Shown: positions 37,001 through 48,848 of the stretch, piece by piece
How the letters are laid out: every line of letters starts with the position of its first letter
Position numbering within the stretch: the stretch's first letter is position 1
Assembly: GCF_040115645.1 (NCBI RefSeq)
Contig: NC_089572.1
Location: 2,418,001-2,482,000 of the forward strand
DNA: 64,000 nucleotides
Direction: 5' to 3'
Origin: Euwallacea fornicatus
Taxonomy: Eukaryota; Arthropoda; Insecta; Coleoptera; Curculionidae
Position numbers and translations under genes: made by a program
Notes under the pieces: model-generated
The model's input: the letters and a program-made list of their open reading frames with translations, nothing else
Told to the model about the DNA's origin: nothing
Databases searched by the model: none

Positions 37001-39876
37001 TATTTGCGCTGATTGAGACCTTGATTGATGACCTCGAAAAGTGCATTCAGGGGACCTCTTTTGAGGCTTTCGCTTCAAGATTCGAGCCACCTCATCACTA
37101 ATTTAAGTACATATGGAGCACGTCAGACGTCCACCGAGGAGATCAATACGTTGGGTCACGAATCTATGAAATATTAAAAATTTTACTCAAGTATCTGGTC
37201 GGTGGCATTTAGTCGACTTCCTGAAGGCCGCTGGTGCTCGTTTGCCAACCGGAAAAAACGTGAAATGCATGGAAAAATACGTTAAGAAATCGCAGTCCAT
37301 GTCTAGATAATGCGTCATTATCGCTCTTAACAACAAGCCCCGGCATCGTGTCTCTCGGTCAGAATCAAAACTTGGGAATATCGAAAGTTCGACGAAGAGA
37401 ATCAAGTTGGGCAGCAGTTTGTCCCTGCCATTGCCAAGAAACGGCCGCTCGAAGAGGTGGTTGCTAATCGCTGGCCAAGCTTCATGGCCGAACCAAGTAG
37501 ACAGAGTGTTGCGTCATTTTCTTTCTTTTTGAGATTTGTGCAGTCTTCTAGCGAAGAAAAGCCAGTTGTAGTGCAACTTTTACTAAGACATGCAGCCTGC
37601 TGGAAGGGACGAACGCCAACCGCACATTAGGTCACAGGGCCCAATTTAGAAACGAACAAACCATGCCTCACGGCAAGATACCAAATTGTGCCTTTGTAAC
37701 TTTCCAGCAGTCACGCGAGACAGTTTTACACTTTTCGATTTGGAAATTTCGAATTGGCCGTCTCGACGACCGGATCTAGCTCCTGTTGACAATTCGAAGG
37801 ATATCGGAAACAATTGGCAATTTCGGCAGCACCGAAATTGCGGACAGTTTTGATCGACGAAGTCGGTCTCGGAACAAATTACCAAAGCCGCGTTGTCACA
37901 CTCGATGGTATTTCTGAAAATCCACCCGAAGACACGCATCACCTGAGGACGCATCGTTCATATTGGAAATGAGCGAGATCAAAAGGCGGTATCGTCGGCG
38001 AACAAGTTGTTGACACAATTTACAGCGGCTTTGTGGATGCGATCTGGCGTGAACGAGGCTTAATTTTCGACATGACTGGAACATGTTTGATTTGCGGCCG
38101 GCTAACTGCGTGTGTACACGTTTACCGCCTCAATTTCGTTAATGGCCAATTTGAATAATAAAATCCTGGAACGCGCTGGAGGCGTGGAGACGCGGGTGAG
38201 CGTCATCTCGATGAAGGAGGAAAACTGAGGAAGTCAGAACAATGACGCGGTAATCGATAGCTTATTAGGGTTGCTAATAACGTGCCACTTAGCTGCCGAG
38301 CTGACGACGTGCCTTTATGCCCTTTAAGGGCTGTTTTTCGGTTTCGAGAGGGGCCGCTTCGTGCCCTCGAACTTTCAAGGAAACACAGTTATTGCTATTT
38401 AATTTCTCCCCCCGGGAGGCCGGGGTTGTCAGTCGGAGCTGGTAGGCAAATAAACGCCTTTCGGAAGGCCGATGACCGATTTCGCTGGAGAGGTGCAAAC
38501 ATTCTGTTTGTTCCTTCCGAGATCGGGCGCGTCGACGGCCAGACTTTGCCCCCATCGACTGGCAGGATCTTCGGATCGTGAGCGAACGACAACGACTCGA
38601 ACTAGGGGAGAAAGCGCTTCGCGCGAAGCGGCCCCACACGGTAACGACAGTGAAAATATCGCCGTCCTCGGTACCACCCACAGTCCTCGCCCCCTCCCCC
38701 ATTCCCGCCCGTCACCTGGTGATTGTTCCGGTCAGCCGGTCTTCGACGTATTTTGGGAGGGCGAACTTTCCACCCTATCGAATTTTGTGCGTTACGCCAA
38801 TTGGCCGTCCAGACAACCGGATTTCGCCTCTCGCGACTTTCGCGACGACTCGAAAAACAACGAAGGATGGTAGTTTTGGATTTTTTGGCTGCACAGATAG
38901 ACGACACTGCAACAATCGAGGCGATGGGACAGAGTCGCGGGGGGAGAGTACAAAAAGCCTCTTGGATGCGGTGTTTTCGCCATGGAAGAGACTCTAAGTG
39001 GCTGTAATAGAGCGACTCTTTGAGACGTCATTAGCCCTCACTACAATGGCCCGAATTTGCATATAACCCCCGTTGGCTCAAGGCGCTCGCGGCGTATTAA
39101 ACTCCGGAGGAGAAAACTTACGCTTCAGATTTGATTTATCGCGGCCGCTAATTTCGGTTTTATAGACTGTCTGCTAAGTAAGCAAGTAGGTACACAGGTC
39201 GCGTGTAATTTTTGCCTCGCAAATCTTGAAAGTTCGGCTCGGAATCTCCGCGAAGAGGAAGTTGGGCAACTTTAACAAGATACGTTCCTGAGCTATGCAA
39301 ATGAGCGGCACTACGTCAGCCCAATGCGGCGAATGTCGGCTTAAGATATTCGGCAATAACGTCCTACTGGTCGATTTATTGTCGTGCGCTTTAATGCCAG
39401 AAATTAACTACATACTATAGTGGTTCTGGCTGAAATAATTTCAAAAACTGATATGCATATACGTATACCGCGATAAATTCCGAAATTTCAAACTAAATGG
39501 CCCCCGGCTCGGTTATATGTATAATATTTATATTTGTGCGCGGGTGTATTACTAAAGCCCCAAATTGGGTCCATAAAATCTCAAACGCCAAAAGCCGCCC
39601 ATTTCGTTCGGTTTGATTTATTGTTTATCGGAACGTAATTAATTCCACTAATTTACGTAATAGAGCGATGCGATTAATTGAATACAATTCCGATTTCACC
39701 GTCTCAACGATTTCCGAAAGCGAATGAGCTAATTGCCCGAGATTTTATTATTTAAAGGAGAGCGAAGCACAAGGTCGTTTGTCCCGGCCCTTACCGAAAC
39801 ACGCCCACTCCGAGAGGCGTCCGCCAACGGCGGGCCTCAAGGTCGCACCAAGGAACGAACAAACTGATTTATTTAA
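34093..39876. other. Non-coding desert segment with a GC-rich patch
   Basis: No supportable gene. A TAGATGGCGCAG word is at 35100-35111 and a GCGATGTTGCCA word at 35630-35641. From about 38.28 to 39.0 kb the sequence is GC- and CpG-rich, and several frames on both strands stay open for 60-139 codons. This is expected from composition and none resembles a protein. Confidence 0.55.
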
Positions 39877-39923
39877 ACAATGGCTTTGAACAAAAACCAA
39901 AGATTGTTTTAATAAATCAAAGG
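39877..39923. promoter_or_regulatory. Cluster of Sox- and TCF-like sites
   Basis: Within 47 bp: ACAATGG (Sox-like), CTTTGAA (TCF-like), ATTGTTTT (Sox-like, opposite strand) and ATCAAAGG (a reverse CCTTTGAT TCF site). This density suggests a developmental enhancer, but the sites are short and unproven. Confidence 0.3.
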
Positions 39924-42900
39924 TTCGGCATTCCCATTTCGACGATATGCACAATATTGAATCCCGAATCAAAATAAATTCGAGTCGGCAAGATGGAATT
40001 TCGGCCCCCCAGGGGGCCGGGGCGAATCATCTCCGAAAGCTGGTGAAATAGCGGAGAGAATGTGTCCCTTTTGACGCGGCGTATATGTTAAAACCGACAG
40101 GGGGCAAAGGGGGGAGGGGACCGTCGGATGCTACCCGACAGAGAAGACAGAGAGAGATATTGGTTTTTCGCATCGAAAACCGAATAATCGGGTAACGGAA
40201 ATTAAAATTCTGCCGTTGTTTACACGTAGCGACACACGTCGTCCTGTTTAGGGGATGCAATAAAATCAGGAACAATAGGCCATCAAACTAGAAACTCATC
40301 GTTGTAAATCCGTTAACGGCCCGACGTCGCATCAGGCCGATTTGACACGGCGGGCAGCGGTAAAACTTCCATATTTTACAGCTCATTTGTGAGACTTTAC
40401 GAAATGACAGGGACTGACGTGTGCTGATCCGATAATATACAGACGGACGTGTTGCGTGCGGCAGCGCCCGAAACCCCCTGGCGCCATCTATCGAAACGCG
40501 ATCGCACGCGATCTGACGGGCTCCAGCCGCCATCGTTAGGTGGTCCTGCCTCTTTGCGCACGAGATTATCGCGCTAATGCAGGACTAATCTTTGAAAATA
40601 TGAAATTTGGATTTGTTGTTGATTTCATTAAATCGAGACCCACATTAGGCCAGTAATCCGGCCCTATTGTCCGGTATTAATTGCGGCCGGCTAATGAGAT
40701 TCTGGAACGCATTTAGCACTACATTGTGCCCGAATTTGCGGCTGGATTAGCGCATTTGCCCGAATTCACCGATCACCGGCTTTCGATACTTTATTAAAAT
40801 AGTTCCGAGTTAATTAAAATAGTTGATAATTACGTGTCGATGTCTTGTTGCGACGCCTCTGATTGGCAGGTGGCGAAAATTGAACGTATTAAGTGAGACG
40901 CCCTCAGTTACCGAACGGACGATCGTTTTCGTAGTTTGTTGTATATTTTACAAGTCAAAATTCAACTACGAACATTTGCGTGATTGGGGATAATTTCCTG
41001 ATTTGGCAACTTTGTCTTCAGCTGGGAGTAAGAGGAGACGCGGGGGCCCTGCGAGGTACAAGAGATCCATGTTGTGTTATCTGGTGTTCTCAGCTCCCTT
41101 CATTTTCGCGTTCAATGGTTTGTGACAACGCAACATGGACGTTAAGATGTTGATTTCAATGGAACACAAGTATTTACTCAATTGTTGATTTTTAAGCTTC
41201 GGAACACCAATTTTATCACACTGTGACGGATGACGAGAAATTCCTCGCGGAAAACGAGATCAAAGCTTTGTTGTCACGTATATTTAGTTCGTTTTAATGC
41301 GAGCTTTGCGGTTTGGCGACAACAACGTTTCCGGCAAATTGCATTTTTAAGAGCGAGACTCGTCAGGAAATAACAAAACGGTCACGTCGCATCTTTTCGA
41401 ATTTTCGAAATCTGACAACGTTGCCTTTGACTTTTTGACGTGACAGGTGACGTAGCGTTCCTCCCGTCGAAAGCGACGGAAGCGCACGGCGGTGCGAAGC
41501 ATACTTCGTTTCCTTCATTTTGTGCACAAAAGTTTGTCACCTTGCCGTGTTTCGACATGTAAGTGGGACATGAAGTATTTACCCGATTCCGGGCGATTTC
41601 GGTGCGGCAAATCGCATTCGAGGCGACATTGATGGATGACGACCCAAATCTCTAATTTCACTTAAACGAAACTTGAAATAACTGCACAGGTCAAATTGTT
41701 TCTAGTTCGGAAACGTCGCTTTTAACTGACAGTGGCAAGAGGTGTGAAGTCTCCCTGGGAAGTATGAGATTCTCGCGGTATACGCGAAGTACAGGTTTTC
41801 TTTATGCCCTGATTAATGGTTTGTGACGACCGAGTCGAAACGGGGCATTTTTGATACACGAAACACTTGGCAACACCGCCTTCGGTTGACAACCGCAGGC
41901 AAACTCCTCGGGGCGAACGATATATTAACGCCGTGGTGTCGCGCTTACGCCTTTTTTTTGCACTGGGCACATCATTGGTCACGAATCGGCCTTCGTTAAT
42001 TTCAAATCGCCGAGACACTACCGGGTGTTCCGTCGCACCCTGTACGTTTCAAGCCCTTCTGGTTATCGCCAGTAATCAAACGAGCAATTTTCCGAGATAT
42101 TTAAACTCCCCCTCCCCGAAACAACTATATCGAGACCGAGATAATTAAAAAGTTACGAGCCATTACGGGACGTTTAAGTAATTAAGGGTCCAAATGACGT
42201 CATTAAGTGAAAAAGGAAACGACCCTAGAAAGTCCTCTCCTTATATTTATATTATAAAGGCCCATTTTCCTCCCCAGGCTCCTCCCCCGTCCTCCCCGCG
42301 TGCTACAGTATTACATAAACTGCATTCGTAATCCTCATCTCAGTGTCGTAATTTTTAAGACACGTAATTATGAGCGAGGCAACGTTGCCGCTGTTAGGGC
42401 GGCAACAGCGCCTTAATAAAGTCGTCCTCCCCGAAATTTACACAACCCATAAAACGGCGCAATATTGTTGCCTCAGCTCATATTTCGTTATGTTTGTGTG
42501 AGCGTTGCGAAGCTGGACGGTTCAGTTTCAGTTAAAAATTTCTGGCTTGGAGGCAGCTTCAATTTCCCCTTATTTGATGCATCCCAATTTCGGCTTCGGG
42601 TTTTGTTTATGATTTTTCGAGGAACTGACGAACCTTCACGCCACTTCCGTACATACAAATTGACGACCAAATCCGACGTATTTCGACAGACTCGACAACG
42701 AGATGGCGGACATTTCCGTGGGTTGTTGACTGAATAGTCGGAGGCTCGATCTCTCCCACGGCCAAAAACGTTTTACTTAAAAAAATGTTTAATCCGGCGA
42801 ATCATCGGTAAAAGCCCTTTTTGCCTCCTCTTCGTTTGTCGAGTCAATTCTCAGAGAAACGGAGGGCAAATGAAATCGGAGAAATCCCACCGTCCACACG

Positions 42901-44205
42901 AGAGCACCATGGAACTCGCGTTCTCCAACCTGCTCCAGATCCGCTCGTCCATCCCAGTATTTTCTCCCTTGGTCTGGACAAGAGATTTAGGGATTTGCTT
43001 CCACGAACCGACTCGGAGGGAACGAAGGCTCTTTACGTGCATCCAAAAACCCATTAAAGCGACACGTTTCAAGGCGGAAGGTTTTCGGGGCCCTCTCGTG
43101 AATCTGGATCGATCAGAGTACTAATAATAAATTCCGTGGCTAAATCCTTGCCAGTAGTACTGCCCAGGGAATCCGGTTCCAATCCTCGTATAAATCGTCC
43201 ATTTAAGGTTATTCGTAATGTGTGTCCGTCCTTGGGGGCCGTCCTATGACCGCACGTGGTGTGGCGATGAGGGTCATTCGTGATGGCCATAAAATCTATT
43301 GTTGACTTTGAAAAGCCAGAAGTGCCGTTAAAAAAGAGATAAAAAGTTGGTAATTCCTTGAGTATTTTGTACTTGCGGATGAGAGTAAATAATTAAGGTG
43401 ATTCGCGGTCCGATGGACTTGGAACTTCTACTTTTAAATAAATTTCCCGACGTCTCATTTCCCAAGAAGACTTTGAGCAGTTGGTTCGTGGATTTTCCGG
43501 AATGGGTCATTGCACTATATCTGGCCTGATTGATGGAGGGGTCCATCGGATCTCCCCAAATCGGCGACGAACGGCTCGGGGCGACGCTGGACGAACCCCC
43601 TCATTAAAAAAATTCAATCCTACAATCCATGGGATTTAATTACGTTTACAGAGGAAGTTGAGGAAACACCCTCCCCCAGTTTCGTGGCAGCTAATGATTT
43701 CCAGGTCAGTGGACCCTTGCAATAGTGGTAATTTAGCTAGAAACTCTTTCCGAATGAAAAATTGCCCTGAAAGTTGTTATCACGTGAACCCCCTGTGCTG
43801 CGCCGATGACGGCTCTCGCTGGCCGGTGCTCGATGGATCCTTCCATCTCTCCAACACAATTACGTACCACATTAAAAACACGAGAATTCTATGAAATTTC
43901 AGTAAAACATACACGGTGGTCCAATGAAAATTCTATCCCACGCGGTGCGGAATTTTCATTTGTTCACCTTGTACAATTATCAGGATTTTTCAAGCCTCGA
44001 ACCTCTCTTTGTGTGTGATATTTCCTTTCCAACAACGCCGTTTGTGCTTCGGGAGAATTGGAAGCTCATTTGAGGGTGTTATTCATAATGAGGGAAAGCC
44101 ACAGGGAACCTTTTTGTTCCGATAGGGCTCTTTTTGTACCAGTGTCCGCAGAAACTCTTAACAAGTGAATAAATGTTCCGTTACGCAACAGTGGAATGGA
44201 CACAA
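39924..44205. other. Non-coding desert segment
   Basis: No supportable gene. A TAGATGGCGCCAG word (minus strand) is at 40478-40490, a CRE octamer at 42195-42202, and an imperfect hairpin around GTTGCCG/CGGCAAC near 42.38-42.41 kb. Confidence 0.55.
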
Positions 44206-44261
44206 ATGTCTTTAAGGGGCATAGGCGGAAGCGGAGGCATGTCTTTAAGGGGCATGCCTCC
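44206..44261. repeat. Direct repeat nested in an inverted repeat
   Basis: ATGTCTTTAAGGGGCAT occurs at 44206-44222 and again at 44239-44255. The second copy lies inside a 9-bp inverted repeat, GGAGGCATG (44233-44241) with CATGCCTCC (44253-44261). Probably a local duplication. Confidence 0.85.
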
Positions 44262-46410
44262 ACTTCTGTAGCCGGCGGCAAAGGAACTAATGTGGATGAA
44301 ATTAGGACAATTGCCGTTTGGCCTGGTAGTTCCAACGCATTTGCAAAATTTTACCGTGCCGATCCTCGGCGAGCTCTCACGCGTTTCATCTTGAGTTGGG
44401 GCGTTCTGTTGCTTATCATAACAGGTGAGGAGGACCCACCGGATTCCCTGTCTCCACTGATTTAAAGTCCAATTCGATCGCATTGGTCGATAACGCCTGT
44501 CTGATGATCACACATCAGGACGGACGTCGGCTAATTCGTCTCGATTCTCCTATGTATCGAGCGCCCCGATTTCGTCAATGTGCCTTATCGTTAATTATTT
44601 GTTGCAGCGATCATTTTGAGATCTCCATTTTGTCTACTCGGTGCCACTACACGGCTTTCCATTTTTTTTCTGTGCCGCAATACGTCTTTTTGGTTTGCGC
44701 GTGCTCCTCACGACCACCAAATGAGGAAGTCACGCTATTTTTGATCATGAGAGGAAGACGTGAATATAATTACGAGTGTAAAATTAAACGAACTTTTCCA
44801 AAGTTTAACCTTAATTACGCTAAGCCTTGCTCGAGCGATCTGACCCTTATCCACCTTCAACAAATTAATATCGCGATTACGATGCAGAATGCGGAGACCA
44901 CAAAAAAGAACTGGAAGAATGTTTAATCGCGTATTTCTATTATTTTCATTTTACACATTTTATTGGACCTTCAGGCATTGCTCCGTTTAATCTTAATAGA
45001 AAAATATGAAACTCGAAAGTTGACCGCATCCTTGTCGTCGCACTGGAATCGGGTTTAAAAGAAGAGACCCCCTCAGACACCGTGCTGCAGCTTGACGTCG
45101 AGTGCCACCTGTCAGTTGTCGGCGCTTGTCATATTACTGACAGTTGAGTGAAAGTCGACGGAACGAAGTTCTGTCACGTGTCAGACCTGAAATTCCTGTC
45201 TTATTACGAAGAAATCTGTCGGCTGAAAAAAGCTCCTCTAAGGAGAGCCCATTACTGCGGTAACCGGATAGGCCCGATATAAGCAAACCCGCAAAATCGG
45301 GCCGATTTCTCCGCTCGTTCGCCGACAATGCGAGATAAAATAAAGCGTTCCATCAATGATGGTTTGACAAGAATTGATGAAAAATGATAGTCCTAAGCGA
45401 AGATGCTCGATATTTAATACCCGCCGCTCGGGGTCCATTAGGGCGGATTCTTCCTCGGCGGCAGCGGGGGCTAATTCCGGATTGAAATTTCGTCCCTTTT
45501 GTTTTTCGTTTTTTCGACCGGTCAAACGTCGAAAACGAGGCTCGTCCATCAGAGGGGAGCCAGACAAAGATATGAGTGGATAAAAATCGCTGCGAGTGTT
45601 GCAGGGGCTAAAGATGCGAATAACTTAAAGTTATGGCACAGATTTTTCTTAAACTCGTTGTTCTGACAGGTATAAATCTGCGCTGCAGGGGAACGTATCG
45701 AAATAAATAACTTTTACCCTTCAATAGCTCTTAGAAGGGATGTGTGCAAGAAAAGCCCGGCCCCAAATTAGATTTCCCGCAGACTAATAAGTAGATTACA
45801 TGGAACTTATCAGCAGTTTGTTTGCGTAAACATAGCCGGCGACCTCTCGTTAGCTCAGACTTGAATAATGGCTAATTGCGCCCGGATTCCGAAACGTTAT
45901 TACATGCTCGTTTGGTCCCCATTGACCCCCTAAGCACAGATTTTTGCGCCCCCGCCCATGGTGGATATAATTAAATCCTCCCCGAAGTCATACCAATATT
46001 GACTTTGAATTTTCAGCCCGTGTCAACACATTTAAGGAGCGTTCTCCCTCTCTTTCTCTTCATCGAAAATTAAAAACTAATCCCCCGAGCCAAACTTTGC
46101 CGGCCTTTTAATTATGCCCTCCAAAAATTAATAAGTTTTTCGCCGCGGTTTAATTAACACCCCCTCAGGGGTATTGTTTACGCTTTCGCCTCGGGTATAC
46201 CAAGAAGTCACCTGGAAACTGCAATGCCTCGTATTGATCAGGTTGTCAAAAGGGTGGCGAGTGGGTACCGATGTTGCTCTCGATAGTTCGGCGTAATTTT
46301 CCATCGGGTGTTTTAGCGTAAAAGAATTTGGAAAACGCAGGGAACTCTTCGAGTTCGATAGAGCTCACAGCGAGCGATTTTAAAAACGGCTCCTTCTCTG
46401 GTGAACGCAC
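44262..46410. other. Non-coding desert segment
   Basis: No supportable coding frame, RNA gene or long repeat was seen on either strand. Confidence 0.5.
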
Positions 46411-46480
46411 GTCAATCAACGTCAATCAACGTCAATCAACGTCAATCAACGTCAGGCAACGTCAGTCAACGTCAGTCAAG
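46411..46480 (+). repeat. 10-bp minisatellite, 7 units
   Basis: Seven head-to-tail units in exact 10-bp register: four identical GTCAATCAAC, then GTCAGGCAAC, GTCAGTCAAC and GTCAGTCAAG. Confidence 0.95.
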
Positions 46481-47829
46481 GGTACTTTAGGCATGCGCGA
46501 TGTGACCACGCTTCTTGGTGTTCGAAGCCCGATCTCTAGAAGGCGCTGGTGTTGCCTCGTGGCGACGCTCTCCAGTCGTGACTGCAAGAATTTTCCGAAA
46601 CGGGTCAATCACCCTTCAAATAAAAACCGGGGGTGGCGAATTGCCGCCCTCGAGCGAGTGTTACACACAGACACATTCCTTGACCGATTCCATCGGCTCA
46701 TCGAATTTAGTGCGATTGTCAGCTTTTTCCCCGAAATCGAAATTTTCGAGATTGGCCGTTTGATCCGGGGGCGGCGTTGCAATTTTTACACGGCACATAA
46801 CGTCGTTTCTTTATCTTTTATTCCCCATTTTATGCTGATTCCGGCGAAGAAATCCGCTCTTGTGTGAATTTTCCGAAGCCGATAAAATTCCCTCCACATC
46901 GAGAGGATAAGTAAATATTGGTACTAGAAACAAAAGTGCATTGTACTGCAAACGACATTGACGCTTGGTATTTGTTTCGCCCACAGATTATGTTTCGCTC
47001 TCGAAATCGGTGGCTCGAATTTTGCCCTCGTTAGGACGTCAAACAACTGTCGACTTCCTTGCGAAGTTCGTTTCTCTTGAACACGTTGCTCGTCACTAGA
47101 GGGCCCCGAGCTTGGGCTACCCGCCACGAGAGGGCGGCACGAACGGCGGTGACCCACCTGCGGGAAACGGACGCCGTGCAAAAGCGTTTAGCGACGAAAA
47201 ACAGAGTGAGAAACGTGACAAAAGACAAGCACATGTAAATTCGGGGCCGGGGGTGCATAATTTAGGTAGAAGGAACTTATTCCTTAGTCGATCCGTGGAA
47301 ATTAAGTCTGAAGGGCCCGGAGGACGATCGCTTAATAAGATCGAGCCCCCTCCAGGTCTTTATTATTCTTGAGGATGTTTTGCTACATCGGGGAGATAAC
47401 AACGTCTGGCCTCTTGCTCGGAAGAATTTCACGAAGTTAACAAGCGGAAGACAACATTTTTGAGCGCCGCCACGGGGCAGGGATTTGCCACGGAACTATT
47501 TCTCGCGCAAATCCTATATGAGATAAGGGTTGAAACATGGCGGAACTAAAGTAGAGACTCCACTTAGCTCAAATGTTTATTGCACCATCGCCGTTGGCGA
47601 AATGAAACGCGGAGATTATTTATTTTTCGCCCGCGAAATTGGATTGGATGCATTCTCTTCTTGTGTCTGGTATGATGATGATGTCGCTCTCTTGTTTCAT
47701 TCCCTGTTTCGAATTTTATCGCTCCATCAGATGTAAGAAACGGCGGTGCAGGGACTGCGATATTGCCGCCGCAGGTCTCAGATCCTGACGGAGTTGATGG
47801 ACGGGTGATGTGGCGCCATCTTTCCTGTC
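46481..47829. other. Non-coding stretch upstream of the heat-shock element
   Basis: No supportable gene. A CACTAGAGGGC word (CTCF-like) lies near 47.10 kb. A TGGCGCCATC word at 47811-47820 ends only 9 bp before the heat-shock element. A TGGTATGATGATGATG microsatellite-like patch is near 47.67 kb. Confidence 0.5.
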
Positions 47830-47867
47830 GAACGTTCTGGAAAGTTCGTCGAATGTTCCAGAAAGTT
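47830..47867 (+). promoter_or_regulatory. Heat-shock element (seven alternating GAA/TTC units)
   Basis: Units in order: GAAcg, TTCtg, GAAag, TTCgt, one extra base, GAAtg, TTCca, GAAag, then TT. Seven consecutive perfect half-sites in the 5-bp spacing are the binding consensus of trimeric HSF, with one 1-bp slip after unit 4. A chance origin is very unlikely. It lies 2 bp before a TATA-like box and about 160 bp before a tandem array. Confidence 0.85.
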
Positions 47868-47869
47868 AC

Positions 47870-47876
47870 TATATAT
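47870..47876 (+). promoter_or_regulatory. TATA-like box next to the heat-shock element
   Basis: TATATAT directly after the HSE array, the spacing seen in compact insect heat-shock promoters. It predicts plus-strand initiation near 47.90 kb. The motif is nearly symmetrical, so direction is inferred from the downstream layout. A 21-codon ORF (47900-47965) begins about at the predicted start site, so it may not be translated. Confidence 0.55.
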
Positions 47877-48029
47877 GTGTATTTACGTCGTACTTGGATA
47901 TGCCGAAACCTCAGGACCTGAATGTCGCAATTTACACTGAATTGCACCATCGAAGCAGTCCATAAGCATCTAGGAGTTGGATCTGGAGCGTAGGAAGTTC
48001 TTCGGGAATGAAATTTCTGGTACGGCAAG

Positions 48030-48830
48030 CTTTCGAGCTAGAAAGGTAGTTGACACTTCGAGTGTACATTTCCGGATTTTTAGAGGGTTCGGATATGGGA
48101 AAGTCGGAGACCATCAAAGGGCGCGAACGTAGCTTGTCGCTGTTCCAGTTCGATGTAAGTTTTAACCAAAGAGAAAGTTGATCGGTTCAACAGACGTTTT
48201 CTTACTTTTAACTAAAACTAACTGAGATGTTCGCCATCATCAGGGGGCGTTCGTGTTGCCTCTTCCGGCCTCACACAATTTTGAGCCAAAGTGGGCACTG
48301 ATAAGAAGTGTAAGTTTTCAAATTTTTAAGCGGTTTGTTTGTCGAGACGTTAGCTGCGCCTAGAGGGCAACAGTGTCGCTCGCGGTTGTTCTAGTTTCGT
48401 GAACTTTTCAGCTAAAGATAGCACTAATGTAAGATATCAAATTTCACGGTAATTTATCTGTTGAGTCGTCGGTTGCCCTCGATGGGCGTCAGTGTGGCTT
48501 ATTACTATTTCAGCTTGCCGCACTCTCCAGTCAAAAAGGACATCAGTCAGAAATCACGTTCGGTGTATGTTTCCGGATTTTCTGCTACTGTTCCACTCTG
48601 CTGGCTTTTCCAGCCAAAGGATACATTGTAGATTAAACGTATGCTTCCGAATTTTTATATAATCAGTTCAGACATCAGCCATTATCAGAGGGCATTAATG
48701 TGCCCTGTGCTGTTCCACTGACAGACTTATTAATCAGACGGAGCACCGCATTTCAAGTACTTTTGATCATTTTTTTTTCATCGATATGTGGTAATTATTG
48801 GACAACAGAGGGCACCAAATGAGGTAGCAC
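48030..48830 (+). repeat. Degenerate 120-bp tandem array downstream of the heat-shock element
   Basis: A GGGC-type core recurs near 48118, 48244, 48364, 48484, 48688 and 48808, i.e. steps of about 125, 120, 120, 204 and 120. The 204 step is one unit plus a truncated one. Within units, in fixed order, are related blocks: GAGGGC(G)-CAGTGT, GCTGTTCCAG, GCCAAAG, TGTAAGTTTTC followed by a T-rich run, and TTGTTGAGTCGT. An earlier partial copy precedes the first core. Several units carry a splice-donor-like TGTAAG on the plus strand. No frame is open across the array. Copies are strongly diverged, so the array is old or under weak constraint. Confidence 0.75.
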
Positions 48831-48842
48831 AGCGATGTTGGG

Positions 48843-48848
48843 AATAAA
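48843..48848 (+). terminator. Candidate poly(A) signal after the 120-bp array
   Basis: AATAAA about 35 bp past the last repeat core. With the promoter near 47.87 kb it would bound a transcript of roughly 1 kb. Confidence 0.35.

Noticed and set aside
38282..39031. Overlapping open frames of 60-139 codons on both strands
   Set aside because: Open in several frames at once because of high GC/CpG; no domain, signal peptide or splice pattern supports any of them.
42021..42055. CGGGTG...CACCCTG pair resembling MITE ends
   Set aside because: The two words are only a few bases apart, too close for an element; at most a solo or collapsed end.
46328..46867. 179-codon open frame
   Set aside because: Its start is coded by the 10-bp minisatellite and the rest resembles nothing; treated as chance.
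47900..47965. 21-codon ORF just after the heat-shock element
   Set aside because: It starts about where transcription would begin, so translation is doubtful; noted only because hsr-omega also has a tiny ORF.
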